Positions 17,874 to 29,746 of a DNA stretch of 64,000 nucleotides are shown here, piece after piece. The DNA is from Peribacillus frigoritolerans (lineage in GTDB: Bacteria; Bacillota; Bacilli; Bacillales; DSM-1321): the NCBI RefSeq assembly GCF_001636405.1, contig NZ_KV440950.1, forward strand, positions 2,069,712 through 2,133,711. Direction: 5' to 3'. Within the stretch, counting starts at the first letter, position 1; every line of letters begins with the position of its first letter. The notes under the pieces are model-generated. The model had not been told where the DNA came from. It was given only the letters and a program-made list of their open reading frames with translations, and made no database searches. The position numbers and the translations under genes are program-made.

Positions 17874-19025
17874 ATGATCAAAAGCGCCTACCTCCATATA
17901 CCATTTTGTGAACATATTTGTCACTATTGTGATTTCAATAAAGTATTTTTGCAGGGACAGCCGGTCGACGAATATTTACAGATGATGAAAAGGGAAATGG
18001 TGATGCAGCTTTCCAAATACCCGACTGCAGGTTTGGATACGGTTTTCGTCGGTGGAGGGACACCGACCTCACTGGATGAAAAGCAGCTTGCATTCTTATG
18101 TGAAGCAATCAATGAAACCCTGCCTTTTGATCCTAAGAAGGCTGAATATACATTTGAAGCCAATCCCGGGGATCTTTCAAGGGAAAAACTCAAGATACTT
18201 TATGATTCAGGGGTCAATAGACTTAGCTTTGGAGTGCAAAGCTTCAATGATGAATTATTAAAACGGATTGGCCGGACTCACCGGGCTTCAGAAGTATATG
18301 AAACGATCCATTTGGCTCAAGAAGTTGGCTTTACGAATATAAGCATCGACTTGATTTATGGATTGCCGGGCCAAACGATGGAAGATTTCAAGGATACGCT
18401 GGATAAAGCGATCGCTCTTCAATTGCCGCACTACTCAAGCTACTCATTGATCGTTGAGCCGAAGACGGTTTTTTATAATCAGATGCGAAGAGGTAAATTG
18501 AACCTGCCGCCGCAGGAGCTCGAGGCTTCGATGTATGAGAGGCTGATGGAAGAGATGGAGAAGCATGGTCTGCATCAATATGAAATCAGTAATTTTGCCC
18601 GGGCTGGATTTGAAAGCAGGCACAACCTGACATATTGGGATAATGTGGAGTATTATGGGATTGGTGCTGGTGCACATGGCTATACTGGAGGTAAAAGGGT
18701 GGCCAATCATGGGCCTGTGAAGAAATATATCACTCCATTGCTTTCGAACGAGCTGCCTGTGTTGGAAGAACATCCAGTACCGCTTCATGAACGGATGGAA
18801 GAGGAGATGTTTTTGGGTCTCCGGAAAACGCAAGGGGTTTCATTGGAAATCTTCAAGAATAAATTTTTTGTAGAAATGACGGAGATTTTCAGGAAACCGC
18901 TCGAAGAAGGATCGGCAAAGGGTTTGCTTAAGGTGGAAGGCGGGTTCGTCCGCTTGACTGAGCGGGGCAAACTGCTAGGAAATGAAGTGTTCCAAACATT
19001 TTTAGGCGTTATTGATTCCGACTGA
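17874..19025 (+). CDS. hemW: radical SAM heme chaperone HemW
   Basis: A 383-residue radical SAM protein with C12-x3-C16-x2-C19 for the [4Fe-4S] cluster, the SAM-binding GGGTPTSL, and the HemN-like C-terminal domain containing YWDNVEYYGIGAGAHG. The family was once called coproporphyrinogen oxidase HemN but is now regarded as a heme chaperone. The single-cluster CxxxCxxC lacking the fourth HemN cysteine supports HemW. The ATG at 17874 follows AAAGG; a GTG at 17865 would be too close to that site. Confidence 0.92.
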   Translation: MIKSAYLHIPFCEHICHYCDFNKVFLQGQPVDEYLQMMKREMVMQLSKYPTAGLDTVFVGGGTPTSLDEKQLAFLCEAINETLPFDPKKAEYTFEANPGDLSREKLKILYDSGVNRLSFGVQSFNDELLKRIGRTHRASEVYETIHLAQEVGFTNISIDLIYGLPGQTMEDFKDTLDKAIALQLPHYSSYSLIVEPKTVFYNQMRRGKLNLPPQELEASMYERLMEEMEKHGLHQYEISNFARAGFESRHNLTYWDNVEYYGIGAGAHGYTGGKRVANHGPVKKYITPLLSNELPVLEEHPVPLHERMEEEMFLGLRKTQGVSLEIFKNKFFVEMTEIFRKPLEEGSAKGLLKVEGGFVRLTERGKLLGNEVFQTFLGVIDSD

Positions 19026-19069
19026 AGGAAATCCATGTTATTTTAACGATGAATTAGCGGTTTTCATTG

Positions 19070-19134
19070 TTGACATCATAAGCTGCATTTGATAATTTAT
19101 TAGTATATTAGCACTCGATGAGACAGAGTGCTAA
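19070..19134 (+). promoter_or_regulatory. hrcA operon promoter and CIRCE operator
   Basis: A perfect CIRCE element, TTAGCACTC, nine bases, GAGTGCTAA, lies at 19108-19134, ending 15 bases before hrcA. TTGACA at 19070-19075 is the -35 box; the -10 is imperfect (GATAAT at 19091-19096, spacing 15, or TAATTT at 19093-19098, spacing 17). HrcA binding here represses the chaperone operon until unfolded proteins titrate GroE, as known in B. subtilis. Confidence 0.95.
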
Positions 19135-19149
19135 CAGAGGTGATCATAC

Positions 19150-20178
19150 ATGCTAACTGATCGTCAATTATTGATTCTACAAGTGATAATCGAGGATTTC
19201 ATCCATTCTGCCCAGCCAGTCGGGTCACGAAGTTTGTCGAAGAAAGATGAAATCACGTTCAGCTCTGCCACAATTCGCAACGAAATGTCTGACCTTGAAG
19301 AAATGGGATTTTTAGAAAAAACCCATACTTCTTCCGGCAGGATCCCTTCTGAAAAAGGGTATAGATATTATGTGGATCATTTACTTTCTCCTCAAGCTCC
19401 GAAAAAGAATGAAGTGAAGATATTAAAATCCGTTTTTGTGGAACGAATTTATGAATTGGAAAAAATCGTTCAGAAGTCAGCGAAAATACTTTCGGAACTG
19501 ACGAATTATACGGCGATTGTACTCGGACCAAAAGTGAATGAGCATAAGCTGAAAAAAATCCAAATCATTCCCTTAAGTCCTGAAACGGCAATAGCCATCA
19601 TTATTACGGATACAGGTCATGTGGAAAATCGAATGATTTCCTTACCGCCTTCTTTTGATATAAACGAAATTGAAAAGATGGTGAACATATTGAATTCCCG
19701 TTTGGTCGATGTTCCGCTAGTTGATCTAAAGGATAAGATCTATAAGGAAGTTGCCGTTCTATTGAGCCGCCACATTCATAACTATGGATCGATGGTCTCG
19801 GTCCTTGCGGAGACCCTGACGGACACAAAGCCCGAAAAAATATTTTTCGGCGGGAAAACGAATATGCTGAGGCAGCCGGAGTTCCATGATATTGCGAAAG
19901 TAAGCACGCTTTTATCGATGATTGAGCAGGAACAGGGATTTTATGAACTAATTACTCAAAATCCATCGGGCATCCACGTCAAGATCGGCCGTGAAAATCA
20001 AAACACAGTGCTCGATGACTGCAGTTTGATTACGGCAACCTACTCAATCGGGCAGGAGCAAGTTGGCACATTGGCCATATTGGGTCCAACGAGAATGGAA
20101 TATTCGAGAGTGATCAGTTTGCTTTCGTTTTTCTCGAAAGATTTAACGGCCCTGATGACAAAACTGTATCAAAAATAG
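19150..20178 (+). CDS. hrcA: heat-inducible transcription repressor HrcA
   Basis: Represses class I heat-shock genes by binding CIRCE. The 342-residue protein has an N-terminal winged helix ([20 protein letters not shown], about 24-43) followed by dimerisation and GAF-like regions, including [16 protein letters not shown]. It is the first gene after the CIRCE, so it is autoregulated. The ATG follows an AGAGGTGAT site. Confidence 0.97.
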   Translation: MLTDRQLLILQVIIEDFIHSAQPVGSRSLSKKDEITFSSATIRNEMSDLEEMGFLEKTHTSSGRIPSEKGYRYYVDHLLSPQAPKKNEVKILKSVFVERIYELEKIVQKSAKILSELTNYTAIVLGPKVNEHKLKKIQIIPLSPETAIAIIITDTGHVENRMISLPPSFDINEIEKMVNILNSRLVDVPLVDLKDKIYKEVAVLLSRHIHNYGSMVSVLAETLTDTKPEKIFFGGKTNMLRQPEFHDIAKVSTLLSMIEQEQGFYELITQNPSGIHVKIGRENQNTVLDDCSLITATYSIGQEQVGTLAILGPTRMEYSRVISLLSFFSKDLTALMTKLYQK

Positions 20179-20277
20179 TAGCAAAGGTAATATTGTTAAG
20201 GTGGCGGAGGAGTGTATTCCGCGGCCTGGCATATTACTTTAGCATAAATTGTATAACCCTTTTAGGGAGGTGAGATT

Positions 20278-20871
20278 GTGACAGAAAATAAAAACGAAGA
20301 ACAAACATTGGAAAATGAAACAATCGAGGAAAGCACTGCAGAAGCAGTTTTCGCTGAAGAAGAAATTCCAGCAGCGGAAGAAAACGATAGTCCTGTTGAA
20401 AAAGATGAACTTCAATTGGCTCAAGAAAAAATTGCCGAACTTGAGGCGAAAATCGAAGAAATGGATAACCGTTATCTTCGTCTGCAGGCCGATTTTGATA
20501 ATTCAAGACGCCGTGCCAAGCTTGATATGGAGGCGGCTCAAAAATATAGAGTTCAAAGTATTGCTAGTGATTTAGTGGAGGCTCTTGATAATTTTGAAAG
20601 AGCAACAAAAATCGAAGCGGAAAATGAACAGACGAAATCCTTGCTATCCGGCATGGAAATGGTCTATAAAGCGATTACTGGTGCATTGGCTAAAGAAGGC
20701 ATCGAACCGATCAGTTCGGTTGGCGAAGAGTTCGATCCGCGTTTGCATCAAGCGGTCATGCAAGTTCAAGATGAAAACTTCGGTTCGAACATCGTCGTCG
20801 AGGAATTCCAAAAAGGATACCTTCTTAAAGACCGTGTGATTCGACCTGCAATGGTAAAAGTGAACGAATAG
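20278..20871 (+). CDS. grpE: nucleotide exchange factor GrpE
   Basis: The nucleotide exchange factor for DnaK. The 197-residue protein has an acidic, disordered N-terminus (about 1-45), a long coiled-coil helix with the conserved [18 protein letters not shown], and a C-terminal beta domain ending VIRPAMVKV. The start is GTG at 20278 behind GGGAGGTGAG. The spacer of about 100 bp after hrcA lacks a clear terminator, consistent with one operon. Confidence 0.97.
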   Translation: MTENKNEEQTLENETIEESTAEAVFAEEEIPAAEENDSPVEKDELQLAQEKIAELEAKIEEMDNRYLRLQADFDNSRRRAKLDMEAAQKYRVQSIASDLVEALDNFERATKIEAENEQTKSLLSGMEMVYKAITGALAKEGIEPISSVGEEFDPRLHQAVMQVQDENFGSNIVVEEFQKGYLLKDRVIRPAMVKVNE

Positions 20872-20890
20872 GATATTTACATATAAATAA

Positions 20891-22741
<1,851 letters not shown>

Positions 22742-22794
22742 AAAAGTGCCCCAATCGGGACACTGATATATCGGGCAGTACTCTGCCCCATTGT

Positions 22795-22836
22795 AAAAAA
22801 GTCAAAGTCAGGTTATCTTGACTTTGGCTTTTTTTA
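22795..22836 (+). terminator. hairpin with T run between dnaK and dnaJ
   Basis: AAAAAGTCAAAGTCA pairs with TGACTTTGGCTTTTT around a GGTTATCT-type loop and ends in seven T. It could reduce readthrough from dnaK to dnaJ, giving DnaK in excess. Confidence 0.75.
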
Positions 22837-23029
22837 CAGTGAATGGAAACATTGTTGCAATCACTGATGGGGAATCGTGGGATTTTAGAGAAAAATGTGT
22901 GCAAATTGGGGCTGGCAATGCCATTTGCAAAAATGTGTTAAAGCCGTTTGTACTTTTCTAGTTGATTATTATCTTCGTTCAGTGATAATATTACCTTTAT
23001 GTGAATCGAATCGGGAGTGGATTTTAGAT

Positions 23030-24145
23030 ATGAGTAAACGCGATTATTATGAGGTGTTAGGCCTTTCGAAAAGTGCTTCGAAGGATGAAATCAAAAAAGC
23101 GTATCGAAAGCTCTCCAAACAATATCACCCTGATATTAATAAAGCGGACGATGCTGCGGATAAATTCAAGGAAATCAAGGAAGCTTACGAAGTATTGAGT
23201 GACGAACAGAAAAAAGCCCATTATGACCAATTCGGACATACAGATCCCAATCAAGGCTTTGGCGGTCAGGACTTTGGCGGTTTCGGCGGTTTTGAAGATA
23301 TTTTCAGTAGCTTCTTTGGTGGCGGCGGACGCAGGAGAGATCCTAATGCACCGCGTCAAGGAGCGGATTTACAGTATACGATGACGCTTTCGTTTGAAGA
23401 GGCTGCATTCGGAAAAGATACTGAGATCGAAATTCCGCGTGAAGAGGATTGCGGTACATGTAAAGGATCCGGTGCCAAACCAGGTACAAAGGTGGAAAAC
23501 TGTTCACATTGTCATGGAACCGGTCAATTGAATGTTGAACAAAACACAGCTTTCGGAAGGATTGTGAACCGGAGAGCATGTCACCATTGTCAAGGAACAG
23601 GGAAAATCATTCCTAATAAATGTTCAACATGCGGCGGCGACGGAAAAGTCCAAAAACGTAAAAAAATCCAAGTCAAGGTGCCAGCAGGAATTGATGATGG
23701 CCAGCAGTTACGCGTAACAGGCCAAGGCGAGCCTGGAATCAATGGCGGCCCCGCAGGAGACCTGTATGTAGTCTTCCATGTGCGCAGCCATGAATTCTTT
23801 GAACGGGATGGCGATGATATTTATTGTGAAATGCCGGTTACTTTTGCCCAGGCAGCATTGGGCGATGAAATAGAAGTTCCGACGCTGCATGGAAAAGTGA
23901 AGCTGAAGATTCCAGCAGGTACACAAACTAGCACTCGCTTCCGTTTAAAGGGCAAAGGAGTTCCGAATGTCAGAGGATATGGCCAAGGAGATCAGCATGT
24001 GGTCGTATTGGTTGTCACGCCTAAGAAATTAACGGAAAAACAAAAGGACTTGCTTCGTGAGTTCAGTGATATCAGCGGACAAGGTGTAGATGAACAAGAA
24101 GATGGCTTTTTCTCAAAAGTGAAGCGTGCTTTTAAAGATAGGTGA
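23030..24145 (+). CDS. dnaJ: molecular chaperone DnaJ (Hsp40)
   Basis: The co-chaperone that stimulates DnaK ATPase. The 371-residue protein has a J domain with HPD at 33-35, a glycine/phenylalanine-rich linker (about 75-110), four zinc-binding CxxCxGxG-type repeats ([32 protein letters not shown]) and C-terminal peptide-binding domains. The ATG at 23030 follows GGGAGTGG; upstream in-frame codons lack a site and are not family-like. Confidence 0.97.
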   Translation: MSKRDYYEVLGLSKSASKDEIKKAYRKLSKQYHPDINKADDAADKFKEIKEAYEVLSDEQKKAHYDQFGHTDPNQGFGGQDFGGFGGFEDIFSSFFGGGGRRRDPNAPRQGADLQYTMTLSFEEAAFGKDTEIEIPREEDCGTCKGSGAKPGTKVENCSHCHGTGQLNVEQNTAFGRIVNRRACHHCQGTGKIIPNKCSTCGGDGKVQKRKKIQVKVPAGIDDGQQLRVTGQGEPGINGGPAGDLYVVFHVRSHEFFERDGDDIYCEMPVTFAQAALGDEIEVPTLHGKVKLKIPAGTQTSTRFRLKGKGVPNVRGYGQGDQHVVVLVVTPKKLTEKQKDLLREFSDISGQGVDEQEDGFFSKVKRAFKDR

Positions 24146-24183
24146 ATAAAAGTAAAAAAGAACAAATTGGGAGTTGGTAGATT

Positions 24184-25125
24184 ATGAAGTGGTCTGAATT
24201 TGCAATCCAAACAACGAATGAAGCGGTTGAACCTGTTTCGAATATTCTTCATGAGGCAGGTGCGAGCGGTGTTGTCATTGAGGATCCTCTAGAATTAGTC
24301 AAGGAACGTGAAAATGTTTTTGGCGAAATCTACCACTTAAACCCCGATGATTATCCGGATGAAGGTGTAGTCATTAAGGCTTATCTGCCCGTTAACAGCT
24401 TCCTTGGCGATACCATTGATGCTATTAAGGAATCAATCAATAATCTCCTTCTTTTTGATATTGACCTTGGGAAAAATGTTGTTTCAATTAGTGAAGTGAA
24501 TGAAGAAGAGTGGGCGACGGCTTGGAAAAAATATTATAACCCCGTCAAGATATCCGAACGTTTTACCATCGTGCCAACGTGGGAAGACTATACTCCGGTA
24601 AGCAGTGACGAATTGATCATTGAACTTGATCCAGGCATGGCCTTCGGAACGGGAACACACCCGACGACGGTCATGTGCATCCAAGCGCTGGAACGAACAG
24701 TAACGCCTGGGGATTTAGTCGTTGATGTAGGAACTGGATCTGGTGTTCTAAGCATTGCAGCTGCATTATTGGATGCAAAACGAATCCAGTCACTTGATTT
24801 GGATGAAGTGGCAGTACAGTCAGCCAAGCAAAACGTTGAAATAAATAACGTGCAGGATAAAGTGTCCGTGTCACAAGGCAACTTACTGGATGGTGTAAAT
24901 GAACAAGCGGATATCGTCGTGGCTAATATTCTTGCCGAAGTGATCATGCGTTTTACGGATGATGTAGCGAAAGTCGTTAAACCTGGCGGTTATTTCATCG
25001 CTTCCGGAATCATTCAAACTAAGAAACAAGATGTGAAGGAAGCGATTATAGCATCTGGTTTCACCGTTGAGGAAACGATCTTGATGGAAGATTGGGTGGC
25101 AATAATCGCAAAAAGAAATGCTTAA
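24184..25125 (+). CDS. prmA: ribosomal protein L11 methyltransferase
   Basis: Trimethylates L11. The 313-residue protein has an N-terminal substrate-recognition domain and a class I methyltransferase domain with [21 protein letters not shown], and the catalytic-loop motif NILAEV. The ATG follows TTGGGAG. It is in the usual place after dnaJ and is followed by a terminator. Confidence 0.95.
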   Translation: MKWSEFAIQTTNEAVEPVSNILHEAGASGVVIEDPLELVKERENVFGEIYHLNPDDYPDEGVVIKAYLPVNSFLGDTIDAIKESINNLLLFDIDLGKNVVSISEVNEEEWATAWKKYYNPVKISERFTIVPTWEDYTPVSSDELIIELDPGMAFGTGTHPTTVMCIQALERTVTPGDLVVDVGTGSGVLSIAAALLDAKRIQSLDLDEVAVQSAKQNVEINNVQDKVSVSQGNLLDGVNEQADIVVANILAEVIMRFTDDVAKVVKPGGYFIASGIIQTKKQDVKEAIIASGFTVEETILMEDWVAIIAKRNA

Positions 25126-25127
25126 TT

Positions 25128-25181
25128 GGAAAAGTTACTCTGATTATCGGTTTTTTTGATAGTCAGAGTACCTTTTTTTAG
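25128..25181 (+). terminator. terminator after prmA
   Basis: GTTACTCTGATTATC pairs with GATAGTCAGAGTACC around a T-rich loop, followed by seven T. The upstream extension of the rsmE frame overlaps it, which argues against an earlier rsmE start. Confidence 0.85.
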
Positions 25182-25263
25182 CTTGAATCTTTGCACGGCT
25201 TGCATTCTGGATTCCCGACTGTTAGCCTGTAAGTTATTTAGACTAGACGAAGTAGGTGGCAGT

Positions 25264-26016
25264 GTGCAACGGTATTTTCTTAACGAAGCAGATATCAATG
25301 GAAACATGGTGACAATATCAGGTGATGATTTTCACCATATCGCCAGAGTGATGAGAATGGGGCCAGGTGAGCGGATCATCACGGTGAAAGGTAATGGCAT
25401 GACAGCTGTTGCGGAAATTTCGGAAATTACTGATGATGCTGTAATAGGTACGGTAACTGAATGGAAGAATGAAGAAAAGGAACTTCCTGTAAGGGTTGTG
25501 ATTGCGAGCGGTCTGCCTAAAGGGGATAAATTGGAATATATCGTTCAAAAGGGCACTGAACTGGGGGCCGTTGAATTTATCCCTTTTATTGCTGCTCGTT
25601 CGGTGGTAAAATGGGACCACAAAAAGGTAGGCAAGAAATTGGAGAGGCTCCAGAAGATTTCAAAAGAGGCGGCTGAGCAATCTCACCGCACGGTTATCCC
25701 TGCCATCAAGGAACCGATGACGGCAGATCAGCTAGCTGGGTATGCTTCCGGTTTCGATCATAAATTAATCGCTTTTGAAGAAGAGGCAAAACGGGGGGAA
25801 ACTTCTGTACTCGCTTCTGTCTTGAAAGATATTACTGCTGGGCAATCCATCCTATTCGTTTTTGGGCCTGAAGGTGGTTTGGCAGATAAGGAAATTGAAA
25901 AACTGACTGATGCCGGTTTTATGGCTTGCGGTCTTGGACCAAGAATATTAAGAACTGAAACAGCACCTTTATATGCACTTTCCGCTGTTTCTTATCATGT
26001 AGAACTTTTGAGGTGA
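25264..26016 (+). CDS. rsmE: 16S rRNA (uracil1498-N3)-methyltransferase RsmE
   Basis: A 250-residue SPOUT-class methyltransferase with an N-terminal PUA-like domain and the C-terminal trefoil knot signatures FGPEGGL and GLGPRILRTETA. The start is GTG at 25264 behind GTAGGTGGC and gives VQRYFLNEA, the family N-terminus (MQRYF). An earlier start at 25156 would translate the prmA terminator. The stop is seven bases before mtaB. Confidence 0.94.
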   Translation: MQRYFLNEADINGNMVTISGDDFHHIARVMRMGPGERIITVKGNGMTAVAEISEITDDAVIGTVTEWKNEEKELPVRVVIASGLPKGDKLEYIVQKGTELGAVEFIPFIAARSVVKWDHKKVGKKLERLQKISKEAAEQSHRTVIPAIKEPMTADQLAGYASGFDHKLIAFEEEAKRGETSVLASVLKDITAGQSILFVFGPEGGLADKEIEKLTDAGFMACGLGPRILRTETAPLYALSAVSYHVELLR

Positions 26017-26022
26017 TGAAAA

Positions 26023-27360
26023 ATGGCAACGGTCGCTTTCCATACATTAGGCTGTAAAGTGAATCATTATGAAACAGAGGCTATATGGCAATTATTCAAA
26101 ACTGGGGGATATGATCGTGTTGAGTTTGAAAATACATCAGATGTATATGTCATCAACACATGCACGGTGACAAACACTGGCGATAAGAAAAGCCGTCAGG
26201 TCATCCGTCGTGCCATTCGTAAGAATCCGAATGCCGTCATAGCGGTGACGGGATGTTACGCACAGACATCGCCGGCAGAAATCATGGCCATACCAGGTGT
26301 GGATATTGTTGTAGGAACACAAGACAGGGTTAAACTGCTTGATTACATTGAGCAATTCAAGGTTGAGCGTGAACCAATCAATGCCGTAGGAAATATCATG
26401 AAAAACCGTGTCTACGAAGAGTTGGATGTACCTGCTTTTACAGACCGTACACGCGCTTCACTGAAGATTCAGGAAGGCTGCAATAATTTCTGCACTTTCT
26501 GCATCATTCCTTGGGCACGTGGCTTGATGCGTTCCCGCGATCCAAAAGAAGTCGTTCACCAGGCTGAACAGCTTGTTGAGGCAGGCTATAAAGAGCTAGT
26601 CCTTACTGGAATTCATACGGGCGGCTACGGAGACGATTTGAAAGACTATAATCTGGCGATGCTGCTGCGTGACTTGGAAAAAGTCGATGGGCTGAAGCGC
26701 ATCCGTATTTCATCCATTGAAGCCAGCCAAATTACAGATGAGATCATTGAAGTGCTGACGAATTCGAAAAAAGTGGTACGTCATTTGCATATACCAATCC
26801 AATCGGGTTCCGATACCGTTCTAAAACGGATGAGACGTAAATATACGATGGATTTCTTCGGTGATCGAATCGAAAAGCTGAAAATTGCACTTCCGGGCCT
26901 TGCTGTTACCTCTGATGTCATCGTAGGTTTTCCGGGTGAAACTGAAGAAGAATTCATGGAGACATATAACTTTATAGAAAAATATAAATTCTCCGAACTT
27001 CATGTTTTCCCTTATTCAAAACGGACAGGGACCCCGGCTGCCCGTATGGGAGATCAAGTGGATGAAGATATCAAAAATGAACGAGTCCACCGCCTAATTA
27101 CGTTGTCGGATCAGTTGGCAAAAGAGTATGCCTCCCGATTCGAGGGGGAAGTTCTGGAAGTCATTCCTGAAACGAAGTTGGAAAATGGCCTTTATGAGGG
27201 CTACTCAGATAATTACATGAAAGTCGTCTTCCCGGCATCGGAAGAAATGGTCGGTGAAATCGTCAAAGTTAAAATCACAAAATCTGGCTATCCTTTTAGT
27301 GAAGGTCAGTTCGTGACGGTCGTGAAGGATTTTCCGTTGCAACAAGCATCCAATATCTAA
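26023..27360 (+). CDS. mtaB: tRNA (t6A37) methylthiotransferase MtaB
   Basis: Converts t6A37 to ms2t6A37 in tRNA. The 445-residue methylthiotransferase has an N-terminal domain with cluster cysteines (C11 in LGCKVN, then INTCTVTN and TGCYAQ), a radical SAM domain with C153-x3-C157-x2-C160, and a C-terminal TRAM domain. HTGGYG and the lack of MiaB-specific features place it in the MtaB subgroup. The ATG follows GAGGTGATG. Confidence 0.95.
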   Translation: MATVAFHTLGCKVNHYETEAIWQLFKTGGYDRVEFENTSDVYVINTCTVTNTGDKKSRQVIRRAIRKNPNAVIAVTGCYAQTSPAEIMAIPGVDIVVGTQDRVKLLDYIEQFKVEREPINAVGNIMKNRVYEELDVPAFTDRTRASLKIQEGCNNFCTFCIIPWARGLMRSRDPKEVVHQAEQLVEAGYKELVLTGIHTGGYGDDLKDYNLAMLLRDLEKVDGLKRIRISSIEASQITDEIIEVLTNSKKVVRHLHIPIQSGSDTVLKRMRRKYTMDFFGDRIEKLKIALPGLAVTSDVIVGFPGETEEEFMETYNFIEKYKFSELHVFPYSKRTGTPAARMGDQVDEDIKNERVHRLITLSDQLAKEYASRFEGEVLEVIPETKLENGLYEGYSDNYMKVVFPASEEMVGEIVKVKITKSGYPFSEGQFVTVVKDFPLQQASNI

Positions 27361-27387
27361 GACAGCGGTTAACCGCTGTCTTTTTTT
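27361..27387 (+). terminator. terminator after mtaB
   Basis: A perfect palindrome, GACAGCGGTT then AACCGCTGTC (27361-27380), followed by seven T and starting directly at the mtaB stop codon. Confidence 0.92.
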
Positions 27388-27519
27388 ATTATCCTTTTTT
27401 AGATGTGTTTTCTTGGCGCTTTCGGGTAATGACTATATATATCGTCAAATTGGATAAACTATGGTATCATGAGAGGTACGTACAACTAGGTATAGATTGT
27501 TTTTGAGGAGGATTTATTA

Positions 27520-28191
27520 ATGTCACAAAATGTAGCAGGTTTAATTGACCACACGTTATTAAAAGCAGATGCAACCAAAGAGCAAATAAAGGTATTATGC
27601 GAAGAAGCGAGAGAGTATAACTTTGCTTCCGTATGCGTAAACCCAACTTGGGTGAAATATGCAAGTGAACTTTTGGAAGGTTCAGAAGTGAAAGTTTGTA
27701 CGGTAATCGGCTTCCCTCTAGGTGCAAACACACCGGAAACCAAAGCTTTTGAAACGAAAGATGCCATCGCCAATGGTGCTCACGAAGTCGATATGGTGAT
27801 CAATATCGGCGCATTGAAGGACAAGGATGATGAGTTGGTAGAGCGGGATATTCGTGCTGTGGTAGCGGCATCCACTGGTAAGGCTCTTTCAAAAGTGATC
27901 ATTGAAACTTCTTTATTGACCGATGAAGAAAAAGTCCGTGCATGTGAATTGGCCGTAAAAGCCGGAACGGATTATGTGAAAACATCAACTGGTTTTTCGA
28001 CCGGCGGAGCGACAGTTGAAGATATCGCGCTTATGAGAAAAACGGTTGGACCGGATATCGGTGTCAAAGCTTCAGGCGGGGTCCGCAACACGAGCGATGC
28101 CCAGAATGTGATTGAAGCTGGTGCAACAAGAATTGGAGCGAGTGCAGGTGTCTCCATCGTGAAGGGCTTAACAGCTGATTCCGATTATTGA
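27520..28191 (+). CDS. deoC: deoxyribose-phosphate aldolase
   Basis: Cleaves 2-deoxyribose 5-phosphate to acetaldehyde and glyceraldehyde 3-phosphate. The 223-residue TIM-barrel enzyme shows the Schiff-base lysine in [18 protein letters not shown] and GVKASGGVR. The ATG follows GAGGAGG. It is a single gene flanked by terminators. In B. subtilis deoC is in the dra-nupC-pdp operon; here it stands alone between mtaB and yqeW. Confidence 0.96.
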   Translation: MSQNVAGLIDHTLLKADATKEQIKVLCEEAREYNFASVCVNPTWVKYASELLEGSEVKVCTVIGFPLGANTPETKAFETKDAIANGAHEVDMVINIGALKDKDDELVERDIRAVVAASTGKALSKVIIETSLLTDEEKVRACELAVKAGTDYVKTSTGFSTGGATVEDIALMRKTVGPDIGVKASGGVRNTSDAQNVIEAGATRIGASAGVSIVKGLTADSDY

Positions 28192-28226
28192 TTTTGTAAA
28201 GACCCGTATAATTCCCTAAAATAAAG

Positions 28227-28267
28227 CAGGCGGAGAAAAATGAATTATTTTTTCTTCGCCTGTTTTT
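28227..28267 (+). terminator. terminator after deoC
   Basis: CAGGCGGAGAAAAA pairs with TTTTCTTCGCCTG and is followed by six T. Confidence 0.82.
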
Positions 28268-28342
28268 TATTGATTCCAAAAATAATTCAACTGGCAATTT
28301 CCCTTGCCCCTGGTGAAGTTTTAAACTTCAATAACCGTTTAT

Positions 28343-28397
28343 AAGGCTGTCCCATAGTCAGTTGCCAATGACTTTATTTTGGACAGCCCTTATTTTT
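28343..28397 (+). terminator. second hairpin between deoC and yqeW
   Basis: AAGGCTGTCC and GGACAGCCCTT close a loop of about 28 nt and are followed on the plus strand by a T-rich run. The 3' arm overlaps the end of yqeW. It acts as a terminator-shaped back-up for deoC; it has no T run for the minus strand. Confidence 0.5.
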
Positions 28398-29322
28398 TTA
28401 AGTGTGGCCGATGCACCAAAAGAATGAGGTTGGAGAATCGCCGTGCGAATGGCAAGACGGCCAAAGAAGTCAAGATATTGAAAATGACACTGGCATGGGC
28501 GAGCTGTGTCCCTTTGTTTTCGGTGAAATAGGCAGCCGCACTTTCCAGGATGTCCACAAAAGGCAGGAATGCGGCAACCCCGATGATGTTCAGCCAAATA
28601 TGTGCATAAGCTGTGAAGGCAGCTTGTCTGCCAGAACCGATGCTGGCCATGTATCCGGTGATGCAAGTGCCGATATTCGATCCGAGCATGATGATGATTG
28701 CCGAGGACACGGATAACTCCCCATTCATCAAAAAACTCATGGCTATCCCGATGGTTGCAGAACTGGAGTGAATGAGTGCCGTCAATAATAACCCGGCAAT
28801 CAGGGCATAACTCATATGGCTCTCTATGTACTGGATAAGCGTTTGTATGGATGGATAGGCTGCAATCGGTGTCGAAAGCGTTTTAAAACCGCTCATCGCC
28901 GCGAAGATGGCCGAGATTCCGATCAGGGACATTCCTAGGCTTCTCGGTAATGCTTTTGGCATGAAGCAAAGGAAAGCGCCGCTTACGACACCGGGAATGA
29001 TCCAGCGATCCAAAGAGAAAGTCATGAACTCTGCTGTAAAGGTAGATCCGATATTCGTTCCAAGAATGATCCCGATAGTTTGCGGGAATGTTAAGCTTCC
29101 TGCGGAAACGAGGCCGACCGTCATGACCATGACCGCCGAGCTGCTCTGCAGGATCCCGGTAAAGATGGTTCCGGCCAAGAAGCCTTTCCATGGCTTATCC
29201 GTAACCTTTGAGAGAAATGTTTTTAATGCTGCACCGGACATATTGAACAGTCCGATTCGTAAAACTGACATACCTGCCAGAAATATCGCTATGAATAAAA
29301 TGAATAAAAATAGCTCATGCAT
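28390..29322 (-). CDS. yqeW: Na/Pi-cotransporter II-type membrane protein YqeW
   Basis: A 310-residue polytopic membrane protein of the sodium-dependent phosphate transporter (NptA/PNaS) family. It has the two inverted QSSSA-type repeats, seen as ILQSSSAVMV and LIHSSSATIG, and about eight hydrophobic segments. The ATG at 29322 lies six bases after GAGGTG; a GTG at 29331 is inside that site. Function as a phosphate or solute symporter is inferred from the family. It sits between mtaB/deoC and rpsU, as yqeW does in B. subtilis. Confidence 0.9.
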   Translation of the reverse strand: MHELFLFILFIAIFLAGMSVLRIGLFNMSGAALKTFLSKVTDKPWKGFLAGTIFTGILQSSSAVMVMTVGLVSAGSLTFPQTIGIILGTNIGSTFTAEFMTFSLDRWIIPGVVSGAFLCFMPKALPRSLGMSLIGISAIFAAMSGFKTLSTPIAAYPSIQTLIQYIESHMSYALIAGLLLTALIHSSSATIGIAMSFLMNGELSVSSAIIIMLGSNIGTCITGYMASIGSGRQAAFTAYAHIWLNIIGVAAFLPFVDILESAAAYFTENKGTQLAHASVIFNILTSLAVLPFARRFSNLILLVHRPHLKK

Positions 29323-29462
29323 GACTGTCACCTCATAGTAAGCTTATGGCCCATTACCGGGGGACATGCTATAAATTGGAATTTCATGCAAGTTGAATCA
29401 TCGCTTAGTGAAAAATTATGATAATAACACGATTATATTCAAAATAAGTTTGATTTTATTGG

Positions 29463-29491
29463 TTGACCTGCTAAAGATGATATATTATAAT
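29463..29491 (+). promoter_or_regulatory. sigma-A promoter of rpsU-yqeY
   Basis: TTGACC (29463-29468), a 17-nt spacer and a perfect TATAAT (29486-29491). A short palindromic stretch, ACATGT-ATA-ACATGT, follows in the leader. Confidence 0.82.
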
Positions 29492-29558
29492 TGTTTAGTA
29501 CATGTATAACATGTTGACAACTTGAGTTAGTGTGTTGTTTTCGGAGGGAGGGAAAGAG

Positions 29559-29732
29559 ATGTCTAAAACCGTCGTTCGTAAAAACGAATCGCTTGAAGAT
29601 GCTCTTCGTCGTTTCAAACGTACTGTATCTAAAGCAGGATCGCTTCAGGAAGCTAGGAAGCGTGAATTTTATGAAAAACCAAGCGTAAAACGTAAGAAAA
29701 AGTCTGAAGCTGCAAGAAAACGTAAATTCTAA
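29559..29732 (+). CDS. rpsU: 30S ribosomal protein S21
   Basis: A 57-residue basic protein starting [19 protein letters not shown] and ending in a poly-basic tail, typical of bS21. The ATG at 29559 follows GGAGGGAGGG; the frame extends nine codons upstream only through that ribosome binding site. It is cotranscribed with yqeY, 14 bases downstream. Confidence 0.97.
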   Translation: MSKTVVRKNESLEDALRRFKRTVSKAGSLQEARKREFYEKPSVKRKKKSEAARKRKF

Positions 29733-29746
29733 GAGAGGGTGGAAAG

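Noticed and set aside
28402..29338. Long plus-strand frames opposite yqeW
   Set aside because: They are antisense to a clear membrane transporter, lack ribosome binding sites and show no family features.
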